In this document: positions 33,956 through 42,078 of the stretch, one piece after another | Position numbering within the stretch: position 1 is the stretch's first letter | Layout: each line of letters opens with the position of its first letter | Origin: Mycobacteriales bacterium | Lineage (GTDB): Bacteria; Actinomycetota; Actinomycetes; BP-191 | Length of the DNA stretch: 64,000 nt | Direction of reading: 5' to 3' | NCBI GenBank assembly: GCA_035714365.1 | Contig: DASTMB010000037.1 | Location: forward strand, 62,001 to 126,000 | Translations under genes and position numbers: made by a program | The notes under the pieces: model-generated | Told to the model about the DNA's origin: nothing | The model's database searches: none | The model's input: only the letters and a program-made list of their open reading frames with translations

Positions 33956-35305
33956 TCAGGCCGTCCGCAGCCGGCTCGCAGGCCGCTCGACGCGCGGCGT
34001 CGGTCCGGCGTCCCGGACGGCGTCCGCGATGTGGCCCGGCACGTCCGGATCGGCCAGGACGTGCTCGCGCAGGACATGGTAGGCGGCGCCGACCGCGACG
34101 CCGTTGCCGAGCTGCTTGTACGTCGCCTTGTCCGCCTGCGTCCCGAAGTCGAACCAGTCGGGCAGCCCCTGGAGCCGGGCCGCCTCCCGCGGCGTGATCC
34201 GCCGGCGCCGCGGGCCGACGACGCTGGTCTGCGTGATCGCGACGAGCGCGGGGAGGTAGGTCGGCTGCTTCGCCCGGATGCCGCTCGGACGCAGGTGCAG
34301 CACCGCGTCCCACAGCGACGGCAGGTCCTGGGCCTGCCACTCGAGCTTGCGCCGCGACGGCGGGAACGCCTTCAGCTCGGGGTGGTCGCTCCGCCAGGCG
34401 TCGATGACCTCGCGGTGCTCGCGGTAGAACCCGCTGTTCTTGGTGAGGAAGTCGACCTTCCAGCCGGGGGCGCCCGCGGGCACGGCCGGGTTGACCCGGA
34501 ACGCGTCGGCCCAGAGCGGGAACCCCGGCAACGGCACGCCCTCGCGCACCTCGAGCAGCCGCGCGACGAAGTCGGCCCAGACGTCGATCCACCGCTGCTC
34601 GGCGGCGCTGAGGCGGTAGCGCTGGGTCGCCGCGGACTCCGTCTCCAGCGGCAGGTGCTGCCCGACGTCCCACGAGCGCGGGTCCCAGCCGGGCACCGGC
34701 CGGCGCGGGACCGGCGGCGGGACGTCGGTCGCCGCCATGGCGCGGGTGCGGCCGACGTACGTGCCGACGATGAACACGCGCTCCCGGACCTGCGGCGTCC
34801 CGCCCTGCTCGGGCGGCAGCAGGTGCGGCGAGAAGACGGTGGGCGTGCCGGACACGCGGTAGCCGAGCCCCCGCAGCGTGTGGACGATCGTCGCCCACGT
34901 CTCCGCGTGGCGCGGGCCCGCGAGGTTACGGACGTTCTCCAGCAGGATCACGCTCGGGCGGCGCGCCTCCAGCAGCTTGGCGATGTTGAAGAACAGCGTG
35001 CCGCGCGTCTCGTTGATGCCGCGCTGCCGGCCGGACTTGCTGAACGGCTGGCACGGGAACCCCGCGCAGAGGACGTCGATCTCCGGTACGTGCGGCGCGA
35101 CCTCGGGCTCGGTCAGGCCGACGATGTCGTCCTCGAGGAGCGGGCGGCCGGCGGCCGGCACGACGTCGGCGCCCCAGTTGCGCTCGTACACGGCTCGCGC
35201 CCCCGGGTCGATCTCGGAGACGAGGACGCAGGTGCCGCCCAGCGCCGACATCACCGCGTGGAAGCCACCGATCCCCGCGAAGAGATCGGCGTACGTGAAC
35301 GGCAT
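33956..35305 (-). CDS. DNA (cytosine-5)-methyltransferase
   Basis: The 449-residue enzyme has the C5 methylase motifs in order: I YADLFAGIGGF, IV GFPCQPFSKSG with catalytic C85, VI LLENVRNL, VIII QVRERVFIVGTY, and IX-X ARLQGLPDWF to YKQLGNGVAVG. The variable region of about 180-370 residues is the target recognition domain; the target sequence cannot be read from it. It transfers a methyl group from S-adenosylmethionine to cytosine and is the first gene of the six-gene operon. It protects self DNA against the restriction activity of the other products. Confidence 0.95.
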   Translation of the reverse strand: MPFTYADLFAGIGGFHAVMSALGGTCVLVSEIDPGARAVYERNWGADVVPAAGRPLLEDDIVGLTEPEVAPHVPEIDVLCAGFPCQPFSKSGRQRGINETRGTLFFNIAKLLEARRPSVILLENVRNLAGPRHAETWATIVHTLRGLGYRVSGTPTVFSPHLLPPEQGGTPQVRERVFIVGTYVGRTRAMAATDVPPPVPRRPVPGWDPRSWDVGQHLPLETESAATQRYRLSAAEQRWIDVWADFVARLLEVREGVPLPGFPLWADAFRVNPAVPAGAPGWKVDFLTKNSGFYREHREVIDAWRSDHPELKAFPPSRRKLEWQAQDLPSLWDAVLHLRPSGIRAKQPTYLPALVAITQTSVVGPRRRRITPREAARLQGLPDWFDFGTQADKATYKQLGNGVAVGAAYHVLREHVLADPDVPGHIADAVRDAGPTPRVERPASRLRTA

Positions 35306-35358
35306 GCCATGAGCTTACCGTGGCCCTGCGACAGATCCCGGCAGCACCCCGTCGCGGT

Positions 35359-35811
35359 CTACCCGCGCCACCCCGGCGCGGCGTAGGACAGGACGCGCTC
35401 CGGCGTCAGGACCAGCCACTCGGCCGCCCACTCCGGCGCGTCGACGCCCTCCGGCGGCGCGTCCGCGACCCGGACCGGCCCCTCCACGACCACCGCGAGG
35501 TGCTCGTCGTCGACGCCCTCCGCGACGACGAGCGACAGCCACGGCCGCGCGCGGACGTTGCGGCCGCGCACGGAGCCGGCGACGGTCGGCAGCCACAGCT
35601 CGGTCCCGACCAGCCGGAACGACGTCGGGGTGGCGTGCGGCCGCCCGTCGCCGCGGGTGGTGGCGACGACGGCGTAGCGGCCGGAGCCGAGCACGGCGGC
35701 GACGTGCTCACCGGTGAGCCGCCGCTCGGGCGGGTACGACGTCGTCGTCGCGGGGGCGGACCGCGCGAACGTCGCGTCCTGGAGCCGCCCGTACTCCTCG
35801 CCGGCCGTCAT
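35359..35811 (-). CDS. Pyridoxamine-5'-phosphate-oxidase-fold protein
   Basis: The ATG at 35811 is 9 nt after GGGAGG and is preferred over an ATG at 35820 that abuts it. The 150-residue protein has a split-barrel flavin-binding fold: LTGEHVAAVLGSGRYAVVAT, GRPHATPTSFRLVGTELWLP, RNVRARPWLSLVVAEG and VVVEGPVRV. Actinomycete members of this group often bind F420 or FMN and reduce small molecules. Its cofactor is not certain. It stands between the methylase gene and an exported-protein gene. Confidence 0.82.
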   Translation of the reverse strand: MTAGEEYGRLQDATFARSAPATTTSYPPERRLTGEHVAAVLGSGRYAVVATTRGDGRPHATPTSFRLVGTELWLPTVAGSVRGRNVRARPWLSLVVAEGVDDEHLAVVVEGPVRVADAPPEGVDAPEWAAEWLVLTPERVLSYAAPGWRG

Positions 35812-35833
35812 GCGCGGCATCCTCCCGCAGGGG

Positions 35834-36808
35834 TCAGCGGAACGCGTCCGCGCCCACCCACCACACGAACGCGCCCGCGGCCGGGCCGTCGCCGCCGCGC
35901 GTGACGTGCACGGAGCCGCCGTACGAGCCGGCCGCGAGCGGCGCGCTCTCGAACGTCTCGTGGGCGACGCCCTCGAGCGTCACCGGCATGCCGCCGGAGG
36001 CGTGCAGCGGCGGCGCGACGCCGGGCGCGGGGACGGCCGCGGTCGCGGCGCACGGCTCGGGCACGCCGCCGGCGGGCGCGAGGGTGCCGCCGGTGACGCA
36101 GGCGGAGTAGGAGAACGCCGCGGGGATGCCGGGGACGCCGGCGTGCCAGACGCCGGCGACGGCGAGGCCGTGGCCGCGGAACGAGTGCGCCGCGCTGGTG
36201 GCGGCGACCGCCGTGGCGGGGCCGTCGTCGCGGTCCCCGGTGAACGCCGCGTCCACCCTCCGGGTCGCCTCGATCGCCATCCCGCCGCGCGGGCCGGCCA
36301 GGTCGAACTCGAAGAACGACAGGCGGCCGGGCGGGGCGCTGAGGACGAGCTGGTACGTGCCGGCCGGGATCGGGTGGCGCCGCGTGTGGCCGACGGTGCG
36401 GACCTTGCCGGGGAGGTTGAAGTACGCGTGCTGTGCCCAGTCGCTGCACGGCCACGGGGGCGTCGGCGCCTGCCGCGACCCGCAGTGGTCGGAGTCCGGG
36501 AGCTGGACGGCGACGACGTTGGCCGGGGCGCCGTTGACGCGGGCGGTGCGGGAGATCAACGCGATCCCCGACCACTGGTCGGTCCGCGCGTAGTCGGCGG
36601 TCCAGGCGGAGAGGGAGCCGTCGGACGACAGGTACTCGATGAGCTCGGCGCCGCGCGGCACGACGACCTCGGTCGTGACGTTGCCGACGCCGTAGACGAT
36701 GGTGACCCCGCGCAGCGTCACCGGACGCGCGGCGGAGGCGGGAGAGACGGGCAGGAACGCGGTCGCGACGGCGAAGGCGGCGACGGCACGGCGAAGCAAG
36801 GACGACAT
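35834..36808 (-). CDS. Exported protein of unknown function
   Basis: The ATG at 36808 follows GGGGGG. The 324-residue precursor has a signal peptide ending SPASA (about residue 26). The mature region is beta-rich, with GNVTTEVVVPRGAELIEYLS, SDHCGSRQAPTPPWPCSDWA and PAGTYQLVLSAPPGRLSFFEF. Segments near both ends (VTLRGVT and VTLEGVAHETF) look similar, which may reflect two related beta domains. I recognise no family. Confidence 0.75.
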   Translation of the reverse strand: MSSLLRRAVAAFAVATAFLPVSPASAARPVTLRGVTIVYGVGNVTTEVVVPRGAELIEYLSSDGSLSAWTADYARTDQWSGIALISRTARVNGAPANVVAVQLPDSDHCGSRQAPTPPWPCSDWAQHAYFNLPGKVRTVGHTRRHPIPAGTYQLVLSAPPGRLSFFEFDLAGPRGGMAIEATRRVDAAFTGDRDDGPATAVAATSAAHSFRGHGLAVAGVWHAGVPGIPAAFSYSACVTGGTLAPAGGVPEPCAATAAVPAPGVAPPLHASGGMPVTLEGVAHETFESAPLAAGSYGGSVHVTRGGDGPAAGAFVWWVGADAFR

Positions 36809-36890
36809 GGCTGGGACCCCCCGTAGTGGACGTGGAACGCCTACGGGTTCGACGCCCGCACCCCGCCCACCTGCCCGGAGAAACCACGAA

Positions 36891-36933
36891 GGGCCTCGTC
36901 CCGGCCGCCCCTACAACAGCCGGAACGAGGCCC
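36891..36933 (-). terminator. Terminator hairpin downstream of bldC
   Basis: GGGCCTCGT pairs exactly with ACGAGGCCC; one mismatch further in, CCGGC pairs with GCCGG. The hairpin lies 56 nt past the bldC stop and before the start of the next gene on the same strand. Confidence 0.65.
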
Positions 36934-36988
36934 GTCGCGTCGCGGTCCGCCCCCTACAAGCGGGCCGCGATGTCCGAACCGTGGTCGG

Positions 36989-37192
36989 TTACTCCGCGCG
37001 CTGCGAGGGGATGCCGGCGAGGAGCTGCCGGACCTCGCTCTCGCGGTAGCGACGGTGCCCCCCGAGCGTCCGGATCGACGTCAGCTTGCCGGACTTCGCC
37101 CAGCGGGTGACGGTCTTCGGGTCGACGCGGAACATGGTCGCCACCTCCGCCGGAGTCAGGAGGGGCTCGGCCTCAGGAGTGCGGCTGCTCAT
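36989..37192 (-). CDS. bldC: BldC-type MerR-family developmental regulator
   Basis: The ATG at 37192 follows AAAGGAA, giving 67 residues, close to the length of Streptomyces BldC. It is a single winged helix-turn-helix without an effector domain: LLTPAEVATMFRVDPKTVTR, WAKSGKLTSIRTLGGHRRYR and SEVRQLLAG. BldC binds DNA cooperatively as head-to-tail oligomers on direct repeats and controls development. A longer upstream in-frame extension is rejected because the ribosome binding site and family start agree with 37192. The amino-acid dehydrogenase and DUF3073 genes nearby match the Streptomyces order as I recall it. Confidence 0.93.
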   Translation of the reverse strand: MSSRTPEAEPLLTPAEVATMFRVDPKTVTRWAKSGKLTSIRTLGGHRRYRESEVRQLLAGIPSQRAE

Positions 37193-37261
37193 GATCGTTC
37201 CTTTCGCGGGGAGCGTGGTCGCTCGCTGTGCAGATCGTCGCCGTTGCCCGCCTTGTCCGAT

Positions 37262-37279
37262 ATGGCCCGTGCGGGCCAT
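37262..37279. terminator. Hairpin between the signal peptidase gene and bldC
   Basis: ATGGCCCG and CGGGCCAT form a perfect 8-bp stem with a TG loop, 18 nt after the signal peptidase stop. It can end that transcript or act as an operator upstream of bldC. No T-run is present. Confidence 0.4.
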
Positions 37280-37297
37280 CTTCTGACTATGTCGTGA

Positions 37298-38131
37298 CTA
37301 GTCCGTCGAATGGCGAGACGGCGCCCGGCGCCCGCTCCGCCACCTGCGCACCGCCGTGACCGGTACGGCCAGCGCGAGGCCGAGGACCGGCGGCGCGGCG
37401 GGCGACGCGGGCAGCGACGAGGTGCGGTACGTCCGCTGGTCGAACGCGTCCGGCACCCGCAGCACCTTGCTCCGGCCCGGCGGGAAGAACACCGCGAACG
37501 CCCGCCCCACGACCGCCGTCTCGGGGATCGTGCCGTTGAAGCGGGAGTCGGCGGAGCCGTCGCGGTGGTCGCCCATGACCCAGAGCTGGCCGGGCGGGAC
37601 GGTGACCGGTTGGAACGACATCTGCGGCGTCTGCGGGTCGGTCAGGTAGACGTACGGCTCGCGCAGCTCCTGGCCGTTGACGGTGACGTGGTCGTTGGTG
37701 CAGCAAGCGACGGTGTCGCCGGGGATGCCGATGACCCGCTTGATGAAGTCCTTGTCACCGGGCGCGCCGAAGCCGACGGCGCCCTGGACCTCGCGGAGCA
37801 CCTTCTGCACGACGTTGCGCGGCGGGTCGACCGTGACCTCGGAGTTGAAGTTGGTGCCCTTGCCGTTGAAGACGACGATCTCGCCGCGGTGGATGTCGCG
37901 GAACCGGTAGACGAGCTTGTTGACCAGCACCCGGTCGCCACGGCAGCCGGGGCAGCCGTGCAGCGTCTTCTCCATCGACCCGGACGGGATGAAGAACGCC
38001 TGCACGAGGAACGCCTTCATCACCAGCGCCAGCGCGATGGCCACGGCGAGCAGGAACCACAGGTCCTTCGTCACGTTGCGGCGCGCCCTGGGCTCCTCCA
38101 CCGCTGCCACGTCCTCGGTCATGACCGCCAT
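37298..38131 (-). CDS. lepB: Signal peptidase I
   Basis: The 277-residue protein has an N-terminal membrane helix (about 24-46) and box B with the nucleophile S52 in FFIPSGSMEKTL. The general base is K131 in FIKRVIGIPGD, and box E is GDHRDGSADSR. A second hydrophobic helix (VLGLALAVPVTAV) lies near the C-terminus, as in some actinomycete type I signal peptidases. The segments HGCPGCRGD and ACCTND add four Cys in the extracytoplasmic domain. It cleaves Sec and Tat signal peptides, including those of the many exported proteins in this window. A TAGGCT box 8 nt upstream suggests a leaderless mRNA. Confidence 0.95.
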   Translation of the reverse strand: MAVMTEDVAAVEEPRARRNVTKDLWFLLAVAIALALVMKAFLVQAFFIPSGSMEKTLHGCPGCRGDRVLVNKLVYRFRDIHRGEIVVFNGKGTNFNSEVTVDPPRNVVQKVLREVQGAVGFGAPGDKDFIKRVIGIPGDTVACCTNDHVTVNGQELREPYVYLTDPQTPQMSFQPVTVPPGQLWVMGDHRDGSADSRFNGTIPETAVVGRAFAVFFPPGRSKVLRVPDAFDQRTYRTSSLPASPAAPPVLGLALAVPVTAVRRWRSGRRAPSRHSTD

Positions 38132-38139
38132 AACGCACG

Positions 38140-38145
38140 AGCCTA
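38140..38145 (-). promoter_or_regulatory. -10 box of lepB (leaderless)
   Basis: TAGGCT on the minus strand is 8 nt upstream of the ATG at 38131, and no ribosome binding site is visible. Confidence 0.5.
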
Positions 38146-38149
38146 GCGA

Positions 38150-38962
38150 TCAGTTCGCGACCTCGACGCTGCGCACCGCACCCCACCGGGTCGCCACCCG
38201 CGCGTACGCCGCCATCGCCTCGTCCGCCTCGCCGTTGCCGAGGCAGGCGACGGCGTGCGCGATGTCGGCCGCCGACTCGTCGGCGGCCAGCTCGTCGTCG
38301 TCGAACAGCGACACCAGGCCGCCGTAGTCGAGCTCGACCAGCGACCGCGGGTGGTACTCCTCGAGCCAGTGCGCGAGCTCCTCGACGCCCTCGATGACGG
38401 GCCGGTCCTCGACGGTGCGGCGCAGGATCGCGAGGGCGCGCGCCACGCGCCGCCGGGCGTTCGACATCGTCGTCAGGTAGGAGACGGACCGGTCGCCGTC
38501 CAGCGTGAGCCGCCGCTCCTCCCCCTCGAACGGCAGGAACCACCGCAGCGGCACCTGCCAGGTCTCGCTGAGGATGTGCGACTTCAGCTCCGGCTCGGTG
38601 CTGCGCCAGCGGGCCAGCTCCCGCTCGGCGACCTCCGCCGCCTGCTTCGGGAAGAACGCGTCGGCGATCTCGTCCGGCATCCCGCGGCGGAACTCCGCCA
38701 TCGCCTCCCACGCCCGCACCTGGGTGCGCCACGGGCAGACGTAGGTGACGCCCTCGGCGCGGTGCACGAACGCGTGCTCCACCTCGGTCGCGGCGGGGAC
38801 GCCGATCGCGGCGACGATCGCCGCCCGCTGCTCGGCCCGCGCGCCGAGCGCCGTGCCGGGGGCGGGGCGTTCGGACAGGTACCGCTCCCAGCGCCGCCGC
38901 TCGGGCGGCGGGAAGGCGGCGAGGGGCTCGTACGCCCGCAGGTAGGACGTGTACGCCGTCAC
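38150..38962 (-). CDS. Unknown cytoplasmic protein
   Basis: The 270-residue protein starts at a GTG at 38962. It lacks a signal peptide. Recognisable segments are [40 protein letters not shown] and [20 protein letters not shown], and a C-terminal acidic helical part ([20 protein letters not shown]). The strong, ordered composition suggests a conserved actinomycete protein, but I cannot name its family or function. It is divergent from the amino-acid dehydrogenase gene, with about 110 nt between starts. Confidence 0.75.
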   Translation of the reverse strand: MTAYTSYLRAYEPLAAFPPPERRRWERYLSERPAPGTALGARAEQRAAIVAAIGVPAATEVEHAFVHRAEGVTYVCPWRTQVRAWEAMAEFRRGMPDEIADAFFPKQAAEVAERELARWRSTEPELKSHILSETWQVPLRWFLPFEGEERRLTLDGDRSVSYLTTMSNARRRVARALAILRRTVEDRPVIEGVEELAHWLEEYHPRSLVELDYGGLVSLFDDDELAADESAADIAHAVACLGNGEADEAMAAYARVATRWGAVRSVEVAN

Positions 38963-38974
38963 GCCCCCATCCTC

Positions 38975-38993
38975 TACCCTGGTGGCACCCAGG
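38975..38993 (+). promoter_or_regulatory. -10 box and small inverted repeat of the amino-acid dehydrogenase gene
   Basis: TACCCT at 38975-38980 is a candidate -10 box. CCTGG (38978-38982) and CCAGG (38989-38993) form a short inverted repeat over the expected start site, which could be an operator. The leader of about 85 nt carries CAGGAGC before the GTG. Confidence 0.35.
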
Positions 38994-39072
38994 ATCGACC
39001 GCCGCGCCTCACGAGGGCGCGGCCCCCCATGCCCGCCTCACCACCCCCGAGGCCGAACGTCAGGAGCTTCCC

Positions 39073-40140
39073 GTGGGCGTCTTCAGCGCCAGCACCGGGC
39101 ACGAGCAGGTCGTCTTCTGCCAGGACCCGCAGTCCGGCCTCAAGGCCATCGTCGCGATCTACTCCACCGCCCTCGGCCCCGCCCTCGGCGGGACGCGGTT
39201 CTACCCGTACGCGACGGAGGACGACGCGCTGCACGACGTCCTCAACCTCTCCCGCGCGATGGCGTACAAGGCGGCCTGCGCGGGCCTCGACCTCGGCGGC
39301 GGCAAGGCCGTCATCATCGGCGACCCGGAGCGCGACAAGAGCGAGACCCTGCTGCGCGCGTACGGCCGGTTCGTCGCCTCCCTCAACGGCCGGTACTTCA
39401 CCGCCTGCGACGTCGGCACGTACGTCCAGGACATGGACGTCATCGCCCGCGAGTGCCGCTGGGTGACCGGCCGCTCGCCGGAGCACGGCGGCGCGGGCGA
39501 CTCGGCGGTGCTGACGGCGTTCGGCGTGTTCCAGGGCATGCGGGCCGCGGCGGAGGCGACGTGGGGCGAGCCGACGCTGCGCGGCCGCCGCGTCGGCGTC
39601 GCCGGGGTCGGCAAGGTCGGCCACCACCTCGTCGAGCACCTGCTCGCCGACGGCGCGTCGGTCGTCATCGCCGACGTCAACGCCGAGGCCGTCGCGCGCG
39701 TCACGTCAGCGCACCCCGAGGTCGAGGTGGTCGACGTGGACGCGCTGGTGTCGCAGCAGATGGACGTCTACGCGCCGTGCGCGCTCGGCGGCGCGCTCAA
39801 CGACGAGACCGTCCCCGTCCTCCAGGCGAAGGTCGTCTGCGGCGCCGCGAACAACCAGCTCGACCACCCCGGCATCGAGAAGGTCCTCGCCGACCGCGGC
39901 GTCCTCTACGCACCCGACTACGTCGTCAACGCCGGCGGCCTGGTGCAGGTCGCCGACGAGATCGAGGGCTTCAACTTCGAGCGGGCCAAGGCGCACGCCG
40001 CGAAGATCTACGACACCACGAAGAAGGTGTTCGCGATCGCGGCGGACGAGGGCGTGCCGCCGGCGGTGGCGGCGGACCGGTTCGCCGAGCGCCGGATGAG
40101 CGAGGTCGGCCGGCTGCGCGGCGTGTACCTGCGGCCGTAA
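39073..40140 (+). CDS. vdh: Leucine/valine-type amino-acid dehydrogenase (Glu/Leu/Phe/Val family)
   Basis: The GTG at 39073 has CAGGAGC 7 nt upstream and gives 355 residues. The substrate domain has [18 protein letters not shown]66 in MAYKAACAG and catalytic K78 in [13 protein letters not shown]. The Rossmann domain has [10 protein letters not shown] and [23 protein letters not shown] and [12 protein letters not shown] complete the family pattern. It interconverts a branched-chain amino acid and its 2-oxoacid with NAD and ammonium. Its place between bldC and the DUF3073 gene agrees with vdh of Streptomyces, so valine dehydrogenase is the best guess; leucine or phenylalanine use is possible. 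Confidence 0.9.
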   Translation: MGVFSASTGHEQVVFCQDPQSGLKAIVAIYSTALGPALGGTRFYPYATEDDALHDVLNLSRAMAYKAACAGLDLGGGKAVIIGDPERDKSETLLRAYGRFVASLNGRYFTACDVGTYVQDMDVIARECRWVTGRSPEHGGAGDSAVLTAFGVFQGMRAAAEATWGEPTLRGRRVGVAGVGKVGHHLVEHLLADGASVVIADVNAEAVARVTSAHPEVEVVDVDALVSQQMDVYAPCALGGALNDETVPVLQAKVVCGAANNQLDHPGIEKVLADRGVLYAPDYVVNAGGLVQVADEIEGFNFERAKAHAAKIYDTTKKVFAIAADEGVPPAVAADRFAERRMSEVGRLRGVYLRP

Positions 40141-40158
40141 CCGGCCCCGAACGGCAAA

Positions 40159-40192
40159 GGACCCCCGGTGGCAGCCTCTCCACCGGGGGTCC
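40159..40192. terminator. Bidirectional terminator hairpin
   Basis: GGACCCCCGGTGG and CCACCGGGGGTCC form a perfect 13-bp stem with an 8-nt loop. It begins 18 nt after the dehydrogenase stop and lies 18 nt before the stop of the convergent exported-protein gene. AAA precedes it on the plus strand, which gives a short T-run on the minus strand. Confidence 0.8.
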
Positions 40193-40210
40193 CCGCGTCA
40201 GCGGGCCGTG

Positions 40211-40834
40211 CTACATCAGGGTGCCGTCCATGGCGCAGCCGGTGTGCGCGAGCGGCTGGCCGTCGGTGAGGCCGGTCGCGGTCGCGTCGTCGATCGAGTA
40301 GAACTGCGCCGCCTTGGTGGAGAACTTCGCCGGGAACGCCAGGCTCCCGGTCAGCGAGTCGTTGTACGACTGCTGGAAGTTCACGACCAGCGTGTAGGTC
40401 TTGCCGTACTTGAGCTTGGTGCCCGGCACGACCATGACCTCGCCGGTGGAGGCGCTGCCGCCGCAGTTCGCGATGTAGCCGTTCTCGGCCGCGCCGGACG
40501 GGTACAGGTAGAGGTCGTAGTCGCTGCCCGGGTTGCCCCACTTGGCCTTGACGACGAGGTCGCCCTTGACGCCCTTGGCCGGCTTGAAGACGAACGACTT
40601 CTTGTAGCAGCGGGGCGGGGTGCACGCGGCGCCGCCGAACGTCGGGCCGAGGGGGCCGACGATCGAGCCGGCCTGGTCGCCGACGGCGTTGTTCTGCGTC
40701 GTGACGGCCTGGTTGAACTTCCAGCCCTTGACCTTCTTGCCGTCGAGCACGACGGTGCCCGCCGCGTGAGAGGGCACGGTCGCGGCGGCCACGAGGGCGG
40801 CCGAGCCGAGCGCGAGGAGCAGTCGAGCGCGCAT
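40211..40834 (-). CDS. Exported beta-rich protein (paralogue of 49945-50496)
   Basis: The ATG at 40834 has AGGAGA upstream and gives 207 residues with a signal peptide ending PSHA. The mature domain begins GTVVLDGKKVKGWKFNQAVT and contains CTPPRCYKKSFVF, SDYDLYLYPSG and YGKTYTLVVNF. This strand pattern is that of pre-peptidase C-terminal (PPC-like) beta-sandwiches, which occur in secreted proteins. Residue order and Cys placement resemble the product of 49945-50496. It has no catalytic motif that I recognise. Confidence 0.75.
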   Translation of the reverse strand: MRARLLLALGSAALVAAATVPSHAAGTVVLDGKKVKGWKFNQAVTTQNNAVGDQAGSIVGPLGPTFGGAACTPPRCYKKSFVFKPAKGVKGDLVVKAKWGNPGSDYDLYLYPSGAAENGYIANCGGSASTGEVMVVPGTKLKYGKTYTLVVNFQQSYNDSLTGSLAFPAKFSTKAAQFYSIDDATATGLTDGQPLAHTGCAMDGTLM

Positions 40835-41103
40835 TGGGGTCTCCTGGAGATCTGGGTCTCGTTCCACGACTCGGTTTCGCCGTCGCGGGTGCCGGTCCCT
40901 GCAACGAGCGGGTGCCCAACCGGTTGCGCGCCGGGCGCGGATGTCCCGGTTCGTCCCGTTGTGGGCCGTGGCGTACGGCGTGCGGCGGGGCACGGAGACA
41001 GGTACGGTGAGAGTGGTGTCCCGGACATGAGACACTTCTTCGCAAGCGACCGTTTTCACGGGGGGCGTCAGCGCCTGCCCGTCCCTCGAGGAGGTCGAGC
41101 CAC

Positions 41104-41292
41104 ATGGGGCGCGGCCGTGCCAAGGCGATCCAGAAGAAGATCGCGCGCGACCTGAAGTACAGCAGTGGGGGCACCGATCTCGAACGCCTGCGCGCCGAAC
41201 TCACGGGCGGCGCGGCCGACCACGAGCACGCGGCGGCCGCGGAGGACGACGAGGACGAGCTCGCGGACCCGTACGCGGACGACGACGAGTAG
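41104..41292 (+). CDS. DUF3073 family small protein
   Basis: The ATG at 41104 has GAGGAGG upstream. The 62-residue protein starts MGRGRAKAIQKKIARDLKYS, the hallmark of this actinomycete family, and ends in a very acidic tail (EDDEDELADPYADDDE). A basic head with an acidic tail suggests a nucleic-acid or ribosome-associated role, but no function is established to my knowledge. It is convergent with the lipoprotein gene after purM, as commonly seen in actinomycetes. Confidence 0.92.
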   Translation: MGRGRAKAIQKKIARDLKYSSGGTDLERLRAELTGGAADHEHAAAAEDDEDELADPYADDDE

Positions 41293-41298
41293 CGCCGG

Positions 41299-42078
41299 CT
41301 AGTACGGCGGCACCTTCGAGGAGGGCACCAGCACCTCCGGCGAGACGCGGAAGTGGCGGCCGTCCCAGACGACGCGCCGCCGGGCGTACGTGCCGTTGCC
41401 GCGGATCGCGTAGTCGTCGATCCAGCCCGGCCGCACCGCCACCCGCCCGTCGGCGAGTGCCGGGCGGTGCGCCCGCAGCACGAGCGGGCCGCCCTTCACC
41501 CAGGTCAGGACGTCGTACGCCGTCTCGCCGGGCGTGCCGGTGAGCCGGAACACCACGGCGACGCCGTCGGTGCCGTGGCCGGTGAGCGTGCCGGGGCGGA
41601 CGAACACGTTCGTCCAGCGGCGTTCGGTGTCGCGCGCCTCGTAGCGGAGCAGGTAGCCGTCGCGGCCGAGCACGTACAGGCGCGTCGCGATCGTGTTGCC
41701 GGGCTCCGCGCCGACGGCCCAGAGCAGGTCGCCGCCGTCGAGGCGGACGGCGGCGCAGCGCACCCGCGCCAGGTCGGTGAACACGCTCGCGCAGTCGGCG
41801 CCGCCGGCGACCTTGCGCGGCTGCCCGGGGTCGGCCGCCAGCGCCAGCGTCGCGCCGGCGGTCGTGGCGACGTCGCCAGCCGGCGACGGGACGACCGGCG
41901 TGGGGCTCGGCGTCGGCGTCGGGGTGGCCGTGCGGGTGGGGGTCGGCCTCGGCTTCGGGGTGGGCTTCGGCGTCGCGGTGGTCGGCTCCAGCGGCGTCGG
42001 CTCCGCGCGGGGCGTGCCGCCGCCGCAGGCGGCGAGGGCCAGCGCGGCGGCCAGCGCCGCGACCGCCGGCCGGATCAC
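41299..42078 (-). CDS. Putative lipoprotein with Pro-Thr-rich stalk
   Basis: The GTG at 42078 overlaps the purM stop by GTGA and gives 259 residues. The N-terminus ends in a lipobox LALAACGGG, so the mature protein should be lipid-anchored at that Cys. A stalk of Pro-Thr repeats (TPKPTPKPRPTPTRTATPTP) leads to a beta-rich domain from about residue 75 with DCASVFTDLARVRCAAVRLD and RPGWIDDYAIRGNGTYARRR. The function is unknown. Its coupling to purM is probably incidental to the metabolism. Confidence 0.8.
   Translation of the reverse strand: MIRPAVAALAAALALAACGGGTPRAEPTPLEPTTATPKPTPKPRPTPTRTATPTPTPSPTPVVPSPAGDVATTAGATLALAADPGQPRKVAGGADCASVFTDLARVRCAAVRLDGGDLLWAVGAEPGNTIATRLYVLGRDGYLLRYEARDTERRWTNVFVRPGTLTGHGTDGVAVVFRLTGTPGETAYDVLTWVKGGPLVLRAHRPALADGRVAVRPGWIDDYAIRGNGTYARRRVVWDGRHFRVSPEVLVPSSKVPPY

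Noticed and set aside
33884-35386. Plus-strand 500-codon frame opposite the methylase
   Set aside because: The minus-strand methylase has all C5 motifs in order, whereas this frame is Arg/Asp/Val low complexity.
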